Shown: positions 1 through 12,052 of the stretch, in pieces
Layout of the letters: the number at the start of each line of letters is the position of its first letter
Position numbering within the stretch: position 1 is the stretch's first letter
Translations under genes and position numbers: made by a program
The notes under the pieces: model-generated
Databases searched by the model: none
What the model was told of the DNA's origin: nothing
The model's input: only the letters and a program-made list of their open reading frames with translations
Assembly: GCA_951230915.1 (NCBI GenBank)
Contig: OX579641.1
Coordinates: 372,001 to 436,000, forward strand
Direction of reading: 5' to 3'
From: Antitrichia curtipendula
Lineage: Eukaryota > Streptophyta > Bryopsida > Hypnales > Leucodontaceae
Length of the DNA: 64,000 nucleotides

Positions 1-1461
1 ACGATATTCCGTGTCATCTAACCACAATTGTGTGTTAAAGGTGCTTACACCTAGATTACACGTACAACAATCTATGTGATTCTCAAGTATGTTTAAACTT
101 AGAAATCTGGTGTTATCGTTGTCCTTGGCATTCCGTATATTTTGGTGTCTTTATACTTGTCACTCAAACCAGTTTGTTAGAAGTTGCAAATAAAGGAACA
201 GAATCACCGCTAAAACTATTGTATTCTGAGCACAATGTAATACTCAAGGTACAGAAAATAGTATGCAAATTAGCAAATATGCATATTGAACACAGTAGAT
301 GAGAGAGTTCTACACTTTGTAATCATAGCTTTTGTTCTTGTTGACTGAAATTAGAACTTGTTGTATAATAATATTATTACATCAAGTAGCAGTTTTATAC
401 TCTTGAAAGTACAAAGAGATTTGTAGTACTGGAAGTATTTCAAGTACATTTTCAGACCGCGTCATGAGTCGTACATGTTTAATGTTGTTCTTGTAGTGGT
501 TTTAGGCTTAAAGGTATAAAATGTATATTACATAAAGAATTTTTTTTACTTATTGTACAAGAAAGAATTGTTAGCTTGTATATTTTCTACTTTGAACCAT
601 GAGTACTGAATTGCAAACCAAATACAACTATGTACACATGTATATTGTATTGGTAGTTTTGTACACTCTGTACATTAGGCATCGTGAGTGGTTGTGCTGA
701 AGTAAAGTAGAAGTGCTTTTAGTATGGTTTAGTAGTTTTGAACACTTGAACATAATCTTTAGAATGGAGACATGGAAACATTTCAAGTACATCCGTAGGC
801 CTCATCATGTGTTATACTGTACATGTTTAGCTTACAACGGTCGCGAAGTCAGGAGTACACATGTATATCCAACTTATTTCTGGTGCACTTAGTATACATA
901 TCCAATGTTATCTTGTACAATCTCTACTTAGAACCCGAATGTTGTTAGTACAGCCCATTACACATGCGTGTCTCTTTGTACATTGTGGTGATACTTTCTC
1001 TACAATTAGTAATTTTTCTAAGTATATTGTGTACAAGGTTTACAAACAAAGGTCCTAGTTGTACCTGCAACTTTGTGAGTTTTGCAGACCTCATTCTTCT
1101 TGCACTTCAAGGAAGTCATTCAGAATGTAGTGTGCACGAGAGAACATTTGAGAGGTTGAAGCCGTGGTGGGTGCGGAAACTAAAGGAAAGGAATACATGT
1201 TGCTGTATCTACCACGTGGAGATGGACTTCGTGAAGGTTGGATTGAGCAATCTAAGAGACAAACTCCGAGGGCTGCGTGTTCACTGTGTTTGTGTGTGTG
1301 TAGTGTGCATAGGCAATGACAACGGGATTTGCTGTGCACATGTTGTGAACTCTCAATTTGTCACTTGGGACTCGTAGAATTATTTTTTTGAAAATTGCAA
1401 TTTAAAGTTGATAAGAATATACAAAAAGCCATAAAAAGAGTGTAGAACCAAAATAGGATTG
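1..1461. repeat. AT-rich non-coding DNA with dense GTAC motifs
   Basis: No convincing gene. The first ~1,050 bases carry roughly 18-20 copies of GTAC, mostly as tgtaca, agtaca or agtact, far more than such AT-rich DNA should hold by chance. Similar GTAC islands occur near 25.6-26.1 kb and 48.8-49.4 kb. Subterminal repeats of a transposon are one possible explanation. Short open frames near 861-1377 have no recognisable domain and a simple-sequence gtgtgtgt tract runs through one of them. Confidence 0.5.
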
Positions 1462-3107
1462 TGTCATACCCATTATTGTATTTGGTCTAGATTTATATTC
1501 AAACTTAGAATCTCCCCAAACCTGGCCTAAAAATAAGGTAGAAATAATGAAATGGTTAGATTTGGAGGATTTGAGTCACATAGCTTCAAAAGGGCTAAAT
1601 TCCACCATAAATGTGGCAATTCATGGCTAAGTTGGTCCGAGGGATCCATAGCAAGGCCACTAGGTTGGGTCCTAGAATTAGGTTTCAGAATTCCTTGTCG
1701 AATTGACGAATTCCCAAAACCCCAATTATTAGCTTGTAGGAGCCACTATCGCAAGACTGAGCCCGTGGAGGAATCTACAGCCCAAGGATGGTGTTTGAGG
1801 GTAAATCCCATGCCAGGAGTCCAATTACAAAATTGATTTGCCAAGATTCCTCTATCTGCGAAAGATTCCCGCACCGTCGCTAATTTAAGGAGATGTCCAA
1901 CTTTCATCTCCATTGACCAATCGTGCCAGGTACGGAAACGCACCTACGTGTCTTTCATGCAACTCCTTAAGAGGTCACGTGAAAATTCCTGGCATCTTCT
2001 AACTTGTAGAAGAACCTTTTCCGGGTGGTCAATCCTTCTAACCTCCAACGGGAATTTCATGGAAATTACCCAGGTTACAATAAAATCTCACTAAAAATTA
2101 GACTAGCTTGTTTTATGTTAATAATTCGCTCCGTGAAGTTTCACAACATTTCGATAGCGACAAGTACCCGAACCAGCGAGATTCCTCGGAAATTAACCAC
2201 ATGGTGAGGTCCCCGCCATATTGACCGGCATTCCGGGACCATACAATGGCAAAACAAAGTCAACCAAGAGTCCTTTCCAACTCTCTTGCACCTAGCGGAG
2301 ACCCTAGGCTCTTCACGTTTCTCAAAATAGGAGACCCCCAAGATCTAAGATTTTACTACGATTTGGTTCTAAAACTAAACTAGCCTACGATGGAATTTTG
2401 GCCTCGGTATGGAAGATAGGGGGTGTAGGACTAAGCACAGCGATCTAGAGCCATTGGAGCAATCCGTTTGACGATTGGAGTTAATCTCCAAAAGTTAGGA
2501 TGTTGGTCCAATGTAGATGGTAGAAGACTAGAAATAGATTTTTAGGGATTAGGATGAAAATCTTTAAGGATGAGGATGAAAATCCAAGTTGATAAGGTTA
2601 CCTTAAAACTCTAGAGGGAAGGGTGGGCCCTTGGAAATCTATTTAAGGTCCTCATTTTTCTCTCTAAAACACCCCCAATTCTTGTTTTGGGTTCGTGGGT
2701 CTAAGTTATTTTGGATATTTTGGCGTTTGAAGCCAAAAACCTCTATGGTGTTTTCGGAGCACTTTTGGCTCCATTGTTGCTTATTCTCAAGCTTTGAAGG
2801 TCCTTGGGGATCCTTCAACCTTGCTTTGCATACTCTTTGGTGTAATTTTTGGTACCTTGTTGTAAGTGGAGAGCCCCTCTCTCTCCCTTGTGCATTTTGT
2901 GATTTAACGTGTGAGGTTTTAAAGAGTCTTTGGTGTCTTGCACTAACCCTAGAGCAACCCCCACCATACCTTGGCGATGCTGCTTTCAGGGGCCTTTAGC
3001 ATGTAAATTTGTGTGTCTTTAAGTGTCCTGTCGTGTTGGTTCTCCTTATTTACATGTTCCCATTCTCTTCTAATATCCCCCTCGTTGTGTGGACCGCCCT
3101 CGGGGAC
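1462..3107 (+). mobile_element. possible LTR-like sequence, right end unresolved
   Basis: The stretch begins TGTCATACCC, a start common among plant Ty3/Gypsy LTRs, and contains a TATA-like ctatttaagg near 2639 followed by a pyrimidine-rich leader, as in an LTR U3/R region. I found no matching target-site duplication, primer-binding site or second copy, so the right boundary is arbitrary. Open frames at 1552-1836 and 2631-2999 lack recognisable domains. It may instead be unrelated intergenic DNA. Confidence 0.25.
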
Positions 3108-3250
3108 GGCGAACCTTTGAACTAGTGACAACGTCAAGTCCTACAGTGTGTATTAAAACAGTCTTAGATGGCGGCGCTTTGAAACACTAGAGTGCTGCAA
3201 GTCCTAAAGTTGGTATTAAACCCAACTTTACGGCGAAGCTTTGAACCTCT
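3108..3250. repeat. degenerate ~61-bp tandem repeat
   Basis: Three diverged units start near 3108, 3170 and 3231. Each begins with ggcg-rich sequence followed by ctttgaa and contains aagtccta and tattaaa. The spacing is 61-62 bases. Confidence 0.5.
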
Positions 3251-3527
3251 ATAACCCTTAGTCCCCAAGTCTAGTTTCCAAGACCTTCTTGGAAAGTCCA
3301 AAGTTTAGCTTCCAAGATAGTTAGTTTAGCAAGCCGTCTCACTCAAGTTGTATACATCCGTTTTTTCTTGAATTGGCCCTCAAACTTAGCAATCTAACCT
3401 ATCCAAGTTTACACGTCCATTTTTTGTATCTTAAGGTAGAAAATTCCCTAGTCCAGTCCCAAGCCCAAAAACAAAGATTCCAAATTGTAAGAAAAAAAGA
3501 AAAAAAACCCAACCAAACCCCCCCAGT

Positions 3528-3760
3528 CCAGTTGGGGAGTCGGATTCAGTTCAGTTGGGGAGTTGGAGTTCAGTCCAAGGGGGCCAGTCAGTTGGGGAGT
3601 TGGGGGTTAGTCCATCGGGGGCGTCGGGTTCCAGTCAGTTGGAGAAGTCGGGGTTGAGTCCATCGAGGATTTGGGGTTTGGTCAGCTGGGGAGTCGGGGT
3701 TCCGATTTAGCTGGGGAGTCGGGGTTCCGATTTAGCTGGGGAGTCAGGGTGATTACAGAG
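3528..3760. repeat. minisatellite of cagttggggagt units
   Basis: Repeats based on (c)agttggggagtcggggtt with variable spacing lie on the plus strand. The last three units, with ctgggg at 3686, 3711 and 3736, are regular at 25 bases. The sequence is strongly G/T-rich on the plus strand. The open frames across it are by-products of the repeat. The rest of 3,250-4,170 holds nothing else I can name. Confidence 0.75.
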
Positions 3761-5292
3761 GCACAGCCCCTTTGGGATTGTTTTTGGTCTTTTTTGTTTT
3801 GGTTTCAAGGTTCTAAGTCTAAAAACTATGGGCCAAAATTTATCTTGGAGAAACCCAACCACAAAATACCAAAGGGGAAAAGAAAAGGAAAGAGGAAGAA
3901 AAGAGCGGAGCACCACTGTACTTGCACACAAGAAAGTCTCACATTTACCAACAAAAAATCCGCTTTACACACAATGGAGGAAGATTAGAGGAAAATAGGA
4001 TGAAATAGGAGAAGAAGTGAGGGAGACGATAAATAGTGATTTTGGCCTAGGATTAGGAAGACTTAGGGAAGGAAATCTTGAGAATTCGTAATGACCATTA
4101 GAAGGTGGATTAGGATGACACCAAGATAAAATTGTGTAAGAGGGTAGGAGGGACATTAAAAATTGGAGTTTGAGTCTGTCGCACGCGTAGTTAGCGTGTA
4201 AGCATCTTTACTTCTAAAATAGTGTAAAATGACAAAAGTTATTGTCCCAGGGAATTCAACTATGTTGCTGCGAATTTTAACTATCCGGATCTTCTTCTTC
4301 TCTTAAACAAAACCCCAAGCAATCCGTACACTATATTGTTTGCTTTCCGGAACTAACTCTTTCCGAAATTCTATCCGGATCACTTCAATCCGGAATCCGT
4401 ATTCTCTCCTTCTCGATTCAAATATCTGGTTTTTGGTACCCCTGTTTTATCCTCAGGGGGTCCGCTGTTGGTCTTTAGAGGGGTAGGGACACACCACTCT
4501 TAACTCACATTCCTAAATAAGAAAACACAATCAAAAACCCGTATTACTTTGTACTTAATAGTAACGGAAAAGATATGATCCTCACAACTTCCCAAGGTAG
4601 CTAATCCAGAAAGAAGGTCACTCAGAACCACACTCTATCACTCCCACTACAACGACAGATCAAGGCAAATTGGAACTGAATCTAAGGTTAGGTTACTAGA
4701 TAACTAGGCTCACTTTTAGTTGGTAGACCTTCCACTAGGTCGAGGAACATTCCGCTGACGGAAGCTTATCTCCGTACGAAACCCTTCCTGAGTTCCGGAC
4801 TTGCGCCTTCTCTTCCCAACCGGATTACTATATTAGTTCTTTGAAAGGCACAGTGCTCTACCTATTCCATGAACCCAGAATCCGCTCTTCACACAGTCCT
4901 ATCAATTAGATTCCGATCACTTAAAATCTGGACTCCTCCTCACCCTGCCTTCTTCCACATTACCTCTGCATGAACAAAATTGATATACACGCACTCATAG
5001 ATAAAGGCGAGAGAAATCCACGAAGTGGCTTGGAATTAAAGAAAGCTTCAAGAAATATAAACTAATGTACTCAAAAATGGGCTTGGAGAGAATGTCTTTG
5101 CCATAGACCTGTTCCTCCTTAAAAACTACAACAAAAAGGCAAAAAGGGCACCAGAAATCTAGGCAGCCAACCAATGACACTCCAAAATACCCGGAACGCC
5201 AAGGGCAGTTACTCCTAAAAGTCCGGAACCGGGACCCATACACGGAAAATCCGTTCCGGAACAAAAATTCAAAATAAACTTCAAATCACTAA

Positions 5293-6031
5293 CTATTTAC
5301 CACGGCGCGGCTTTTTGGAACTACTACCGCCTTGGTTCGATGTACCCTTGGGGTAAGCTTTGACTGGCGTCGAACGGAGAGCTGCACAAGTTTGGATTTT
5401 ATGTAAAGGAGGTGGAGAATCCTCATCCGTCTCCGTTGCTGATCCGGTCTCAAACTCCTCATCTTCCGAATCTTCAATGCATTCCACATTCGTCTTCTTC
5501 CCCAGATTCGTCTCCTCCAAGTCGACCATTACGCTATCCCTGTTCGGCATCGTCTGCTGCATATGTGAGAAGTCCGCCGGGTGAGTGCAAGCCGGATTCG
5601 TTAGGCCCCCGATCCGGTCAATCAAGTCCCGACGAGTCTTTTGACTTGCTAAGGAGATTGACCCCGTCACATTCGATGGAGTTGGCGATACGTTCCGGAT
5701 AACGACAACTTCCGCCTGTACCGGAACAGCCTTCGCAGCGGTTTCTCTTCCGACTTCAACGGGAGAGAGTACAGTCGTAGTCGTTGCTTCCACTTGGGTT
5801 GTGGATACTCCTCCGGTTGGCCTTAGAAGGGATCTCAGACCTTCGGACTGAGATTGGATCAATCCGGTGGTTGCGTTCCGCACTGGGGTTGTCATGAACA
5901 TTGATGTAGGAACTTCCGGAAATTGTGAGAAATCCATCACCTTCTCCGGATCCAGATGTCCCAACAACTTGTTCATCTCCCTCAGCACTCCCTCCATTTT
6001 GGACTGAAAATCAACCAAGATGGTTACCACC
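5293..6031 (-). pseudogene. element A ORF, C-terminal part (separated by MULE)
   Basis: This encodes the last ~245 residues of the element A protein: a short coiled-coil-prone start, an acidic Ser/Glu-rich stretch and a basic Ser/Lys/Arg-rich tail ending in KKPRRGK. The frame runs openly into the MULE target-site duplication at 6022-6031. It resumes in the same frame at 19912 on the other side of the MULE. Element C has the same sequence order uninterrupted (27540-28046), which supports the join. In this copy it is cut off from its own promoter and start codon. Confidence 0.8.
6022..6031. repeat. MULE target-site duplication, left copy
   Basis: GGTTACCACC, identical to 19903-19912 at the other end of the inserted element. 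Ten bases is within the 8-11 range usual for Mutator-like elements. Confidence 0.85.
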
Positions 6032-6110
6032 GGGGATTGCTATTTTGCGTGTGTAGAGATGCGAGCGTAGAGCGTAGAGCATAGATTTGTGAGCGTAGAG
6101 CGGTAGAAGT
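6032..6110 (+). repeat. MULE left terminal inverted repeat and subterminal repeats
   Basis: It starts GGGGATTGCTATTTTGCGTG and is followed by several gagcgta repeats. Its reverse complement matches 19855-19902 with a few mismatches in the first nine bases. Confidence 0.8.
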
Positions 6111-6227
6111 TATTTATTTTTTAGAATGCGGGCGATAAAGTAAAAGTTATGGATCATTTTAAATGTGAATACTCTTGAAATTAATAATAATGTAGGACCT
6201 ATGACCATGGAGTATTCCAAAAGAACA

Positions 6228-6294
6228 CTCCTCTCCAACATATTTCTGCAACCTATGACCGCGGAATAGGGTGCAGAAATATGGTCGAGAGGAG
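6228..6294. repeat. imperfect hairpin near the MULE left end
   Basis: Arms of about 23 bases (6228-6250 and 6272-6294) surround a 21-base loop. The flanks hold gaccatgg and gaccgcgg palindromes. The rest of 6,111-6,964 shows no gene. Confidence 0.6.
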
Positions 6295-6964
6295 TTATAT
6301 TTTGTCAGTGCATGTACTGTCTAGAAGACGTAAGTCGCAAGTATCAGTCACAAGGTCCTATAACCATGGTGATAAGGGTTTCGGATGTGAGAAGATATGA
6401 TATCTGTGGTTGTGGATCAAAGCAAGAAGAAGAGTGGAAGGGAAGCCGAGAGGGAATGAGAAGATATTGTTGAGGGGATTGCAAGAGTTAGGGAATGTAC
6501 GTGTTGGAGGATGGGCGTGAAGAAGTGCGGAAGAGAGGTTTAAGTGGTGGTAGAGCGTTTTCGATAGTGGTTAAGATGGTTTAGCTTATGTTTAGAGTTT
6601 AGAAGGCGTTCGCAAAGAATTGACTGTGCGGAGAGATGGCGGGTTTAGAGTTCAGGGTGCTTCCAGAACACTTGGAAGACAGTGGCCGTCGGCCCCAACA
6701 GCGAAAATGGATTTACTGATTCAGAAAACCAAGAAGGCTTGGATATGAGACAGACGTTTATAGTTTAGTGTACACACTCATATCTGGCATTGAGAGGATG
6801 AGTGCAAAATAGTCTAAGAACTTCAATAGGATTTGATTATAGAGCAAGCAGAAAACAATAACAGCTGCGTTCATAAACTTTAGCGGTGGCCCTTCAAGTC
6901 TCACCGCTTTCTCTTTAAAGTATGGGAGAGGATCACACAGCGATAACAGGACTATTCATGCTGA

Positions 6965-9900
6965 CTATACACCATAGTGTTTTAGTAGCAGAATCTGTAG
7001 AACCTGTTTTATCTCATTCCGCTGAAACTAGGAGCATGCATAAAGATATTTACCTCCGCATCAAACCCACAAACAATGACAAAGATGTAGTACAGGTGCT
7101 TACAATATGTCCAAGCTCCTCGTTTGCCAAGGCTCTTCTGTGACATGTCTTTGAACGATGGACAGTCGCAGCTTGGGAATTGACCAATCGTCAGTAAATA
7201 CCTAGATACTTTAGAAATACTTCTGGACTCTACTGTAACAATGCAGCCAAGAGCTGGAGGAAGAACCATGAGAATACTACAGATCCCTCAGACAATGGAA
7301 AGAGCAAAAGCACAGTTGTTGTGGTGCTTCGTTGTTGGAGCGGCAGGGTTCCTTCGAATGTTTTTCCCGTATCGCTTGGTGGGGTGATCTAAAGTATTTG
7401 GAGGAGGAGGATAGTCGCCCAAGTTTGCGGAAATGCCTTCCTGAAACAACTTTCGAGGAGATAGCTTCACGCGCTCCATAAGGTTGAATCCGGCATTTTT
7501 GAGAGTTAGAATCTCTTTCTTTGTCAAGTTTGTGCCCATCTTAATAGGCCAGACATCAAGGACGACAGGCTTAGAAAGTACCCATTTTCGACGAGTTCCA
7601 TTGACACAGCGATTGATGTCATCATTGCAGAAGAAGAACTGCATATTCTCCAATCTGACCTTCTTGTAGTTGTCCATCATTCCTGTGTAAGTTGGGGCAG
7701 CCGTACTTCAATTGTCCTACACAATCTTTGCTACACATTTCTTTTTGGTCTTGGCCTGGAGAGCAAAGCAAGCTTTTGCAGATGTCTTTGGGAGTCTTGC
7801 AATATGCCACTGCCGCTCGTCGCACACAGTCTCCTCGACTGATTTGACATGCTTTGCCGGAGAATGAGTCACTGGTGACTGTAGTGGGGGAGTAGTACTT
7901 TCTCCTTCACTGAGTTCGCGATCTGATGGTGTGTCCTCGGTAGTGAGATTAACAATCACTGGATTGAGCCGTTGTGCCTTGCGCCTTGGGCAAGAGACAT
8001 TGATCTTATCAGGCGGTGCGAGTCAAATTCTGATCCCGGAGGGAGATCTGCCTTTTGCTTCAATGAAACAAAAACTTCCTCTCCTTCTAGATGTGGGTCA
8101 CGTGTGCAGAAGACGTCAGCACCAGGCATATTGGCGAGGGCGGCATGAAGAACCTTCGAATTTCCGGAGCGTTGAGCAGTGCGTTGGGCTAGACGAAGAC
8201 GGAGTTCTTCTTTCCCCGGACCGGTACCTGGCTTTCCACCTTTCAGAAATTGGTAGTAGGCAACAACCTGCATGAATGCTCTGACCATGTCATCGACGGA
8301 AGCAACATACAGATCATTTCCCCTTTTGCCCGACTGTTGCAACCATTTGTTGTGGACCGACTTCGCCAAGTTACATGACGGCATCTCGGCCAATTTGGTT
8401 GGTGAAAGGTCCTACACGGAATTTGGCATGGATGAGTGATGAAACGAGGACAAAGACTAGAGAACATTAGGTGACTAGGGAGGATGACATGCAAGAATGG
8501 GCACGACCAAGGAATAGTGCTGATATCGGCATTGCAAGTGCAAAGTGGGCAAGAAGACTACTGAACATTAGGTGACGAGATAGGAAGCGAGGTAGGAACT
8601 GCCACTATGAAAGAGTAGTGCCGATATCGGCACTACTCATGCCAGGTAAGCAAGAAGAGTACAGAACATCAAGTGAAAAAAGAGGAAGACATGCAAGAAC
8701 TGCCACTACCAATTAGTAGTGCCGATAGCAGCGTTGCAATTCCGGCATGGGCGAAACGAAGCGATAAAACCAGGTGAAGATTGTACTTACCAATTCCATG
8801 AATCCTCCCCACTGGCGGTATCGAAAATGCCAGAATGCGAGCCATAAATCGAGTTTTGGAAGTCCTTCATCAGTGGAAGCTCCAGATGATAACCACCAAG
8901 CACGGATGGCCAAGTACCTACTCTGAGCCTCCTCCAATGATACAGAGTCTTTGTATTGTTTACAGAGGCGTCGATGTTGATCCTGCAGGTCTGCTCTGAT
9001 ATCTGCCTTGGTGTGTTTCTCTAGTGATTGGGTCCAGTGGAAAAGGCAAGTCCTCTCCTGATTGACCATGGGAATTGCTAGGTCACCAGAACCATATACA
9101 ACACGTACAGCATTCCAGTTTGCCTGCGCACTGTCTGCCATGAATCCTTTGAAATTTGGATTAGTGATACCAAGCCTAGAAGACACAGCATTTAGATTCT
9201 TCCAGAACACTTGTTGAGCTGCCACATCTTCAGATTGCATATCGCAAACCGCAATAGTCATGATGCGGCAGTATGTGGAGTTATAGACGTGACAGGCCAT
9301 TGTGGTCCAAGACTTAACCCGTTTGACATGGTCGAACATCATCCACGCGTTTTCCAAGTCCCTTCCGGGTTGCATACGCCTCACTAAGTCGACCCCACTT
9401 CCGGAGCCCAGTTCCGCCATTTTGAAGATGAAGACTTTGTTAGAGTCTGCTCCTTGTCCCAGAAACCTGTTCTCTTGGATGAAGGCCCAGTTGCTGGACC
9501 CTCTTAGTTTTGTGATGCTATCTAGGACTCCAAAACGACGAAGATATCGGAAAGTGGTTATCTCATTTCGAATACTCGGAGATGACATTTGCTTGAATTT
9601 GTCCAGGACCAGGAGAAGTTCATCAATTGCTAGAGTCTTCTGAGGCACACCTTCCGGACATAGAAGTAATTCGCCAAGGTACTCCTTAGTCGCCTCCAGG
9701 ACAATGGCCGAGTTTGTCGCAGATGGAGCCCTCTCTACATGTTCTCCAATAAGACTACGGAGTTTGGCAGCAGATTCTCGACAATTGCCTTGTTTCACGG
9801 GATGTGCATGGAATCCAAGATGGATACAGGCACGGGTCATGTGGCTTGGGCCGTAAACGTAATATATCATTGCAGGACAACTATCTAAGCAAGTAGGCCT

Positions 9901-10944
9901 TGCAAGGCAGAGGGCACAGACGATTGTCGAATTAGATGGGGGTTCGGATCCGGGAATGAAGGTAGAAGAGGCAAGACCTTCCCACTCAGTTTCGTTTGAC
10001 GGAGACAAACGGTTCGGCCGACTTCCATATTCGCAATCAGTATTCTCGCAACATAGATGTCCCAAGCAATTGGACAATCTGAATGAAAGTTGAGATGCTG
10101 ATTGGATATGCGTAGTAGCGGTTCGAGTCCAAGCGTGTCCATCATCCTTCTTATCCATGCCATGCAGCTGCCCTGCCTTCGTGGATAGCGGATACTTCCC
10201 AATTGGAGGGAGCTCGAAGATCATATCATCATTAAAAACTGGGGGAAGACAATCTACCTTCTCTATCGGAATAGAATTGTAATCCAACTTGCTAAGGATT
10301 GACCTGGCACCCTTGTTGGTATGCAACTGGCGTAGGCAATGGACGATACTCTCAGCTGAGGGCAAGGGAGGCTTCGAAGTGGATGGACCTGAACAATGGG
10401 AGGAACCTGACTCAATAACAGAATGTGCCCGCACGACCGACGGTTCTGCAAGGTTCGGAGCAGTGAATTCAGGCGTGGAAAGGATGCATTCACTATCAGA
10501 GTCATCACTGAGAACAAGAACTGGACCATCAAAATGCTCTAATTTAACGTTCCGAAGCATGGGGGCAATTACTGTTGTTGCTGAAGGTTGTCTAGGAGTA
10601 CGATCGACCATTTTTCCTTTCATTCCATAGACGCGATAGTTTACGGGTGGCAAAGACCAGACCTCACCGCCCATAGAGTCACTTGGCATTTGCGCTACTG
10701 TGTGAGAGACCTGCCTAGAGACTGGGTTAACGACGTCCAAATCCAAATGCAAAGTACCTTCCAAAATTTGAAACCGCGACGCGAGACGAGAACCAATAAC
10801 TCTAGTGAAGCCATCCTCCCCCACATAGAAAGAAATAGGCACTCCTGGTCCATCTCCTCGAATTACAACCGCATTCAAGATGGATTCCTCCAAGGAAGAC
10901 ATGACAATCCTAACCCTTGAGGAGATCCTACAACAAGCATGCAA
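6965..10944 (-). pseudogene. MULE transposase with zinc cluster, DDE-like core and SWIM finger
   Basis: Exon 1 (10944-8791, 718 codons) ends at a GTAAGT donor. Exon 2 starts after a TAG acceptor at 8411 in phase 0. Exon 1 has an acidic/Ser-rich N-terminus, a Cys/His-rich zinc cluster (residues ~293-380), then a core with Asp538 (MMFDHVK), Asp604 (FMADSAQ) and a following CLFHW motif. This is the usual MULE spacing. Exon 2 holds a conserved KSVHNKWLQQSG block. The C-terminus (7200-7070) has a SWIM-type CDC...WTYCKH finger. Lesions are a frameshift near 7957, in-frame TAG at 7717-7719, TGA at 7708-7710 and 7288-7290, and a frameshift near 7013. The frame then closes at a TAG at 6965-6967. A Met at residue 15 is an alternative start. 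The protein would cut and join the element ends. This copy is inactive. Confidence 0.85.
8613..8638. promoter_or_regulatory. perfect 26-bp palindrome containing GTGCCGATATCGGCAC
   Basis: The clearest copy of the MULE palindrome. The 16-bp core at 8618-8633 is extended by five more matched bases on each side. It lies in the transposase intron (8790-8412). A diverged copy, GTGCTGATATCGGCAT, lies at 8517-8532 and a weaker one at 8719-8733 in the same intron. Confidence 0.8.
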
Positions 10945-11724
10945 GGTAAGCGCAAAACCAGGACCACATAAAATCTAGCTACTTTATGCATAGAAAAAAT
11001 AAGGTAGAGTCCGAGGAATACGTGAATAGAGTGTAACTATTTCAGAATTGAAGCCGTTGCTACCATGTAGTAGTTCATTAGGGTAACATCATACCAAACC
11101 AAACTTCGTCGTACCAAACTTCGTTGTTTTTCCAATTAGTATCCGTTCCCAGTTACAGTGAACTGTATCGGAGCCGTGCACTGTCAGGGATGATATGCGG
11201 ATGTTCGACAAATTCTAATGAATGAAATAGATTGATTATTTAGAATATGTGAGGTTGGAATAGCCCAACCCTCCTTCATTATTTATGCTCAACTAGTTAT
11301 TAGGAGCCAAAGGATTTGTAAGTAGAATTTTCTGCAATTTGATGAAATGTATTTGGAAAACCGTCAACTAAAGTGTTAGCGTACTCAATCCCAAAAATTG
11401 GAAGAGGGACGAACTCCACAGAATGGAAACTTATTCCATGACATAGAGCGCCATGATGAACAAGTTATGACGGCGCAACGTGTTAGTATGGACTGACCTG
11501 TCAGTTGTCATCATCGGCCCGCTAGAATGGAATGACGCCATGAATGTGATTCACTTGAGCTTTAAACCTGTAATCATCGGTGCTTGTTGGTATGCTACGT
11601 AATATAGTCTTTATTGTTCAAGCACTTGGAATAATATGTAAGTAGCTGTGATAAAACATAAATAGGACTAGGTAATTAGTATTGTGGGGAGTGGAAGTGA
11701 CATTGAATTCCTGTACCCTTCAGA
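10945..11724. promoter_or_regulatory. spacer between divergent MULE genes
   Basis: 780 bases separate the transposase start codon (minus) from the methyltransferase start codon (plus), so both promoters should lie here. I see no clear TATA box or copy of the palindrome. A short direct repeat of accaaacttcgt occurs near 11096-11125. Confidence 0.4.
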
Positions 11725-12052
11725 ATGCCAAGGAGACAAAAACGACGGTCTTTGTATTTTACCAACCCGAAGCACCTGAAGAGGTCTAGGATCATGAGGG
11801 AGTTGCGATCAAATGCTAGGATAGCTGATGCAGGAGAGACTGTTAGAGTCTTGGAGTTTGTTTGCGAAGAACCATCAGTTAGCGTAGTGCAGGTCCTTCC
11901 TCCAGGTAGCGTCACAGATATTGTAGAGGACACGATGCACCGAGACCTTCCAGAGAACAACACCCAAGCTAGCAACGAAAGCGGGAGTACACCTGATGAG
12001 AGTGCTGGTGATCGCGAAAACGGACCAAGTAGAGAGACCACCTCAGAGCGAG

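Noticed and set aside
861..1377. Short overlapping open frames at the left edge
   Set aside because: AT-rich, overlapping on both strands, no domain, and partly made of simple repeat gtgtgtgt.
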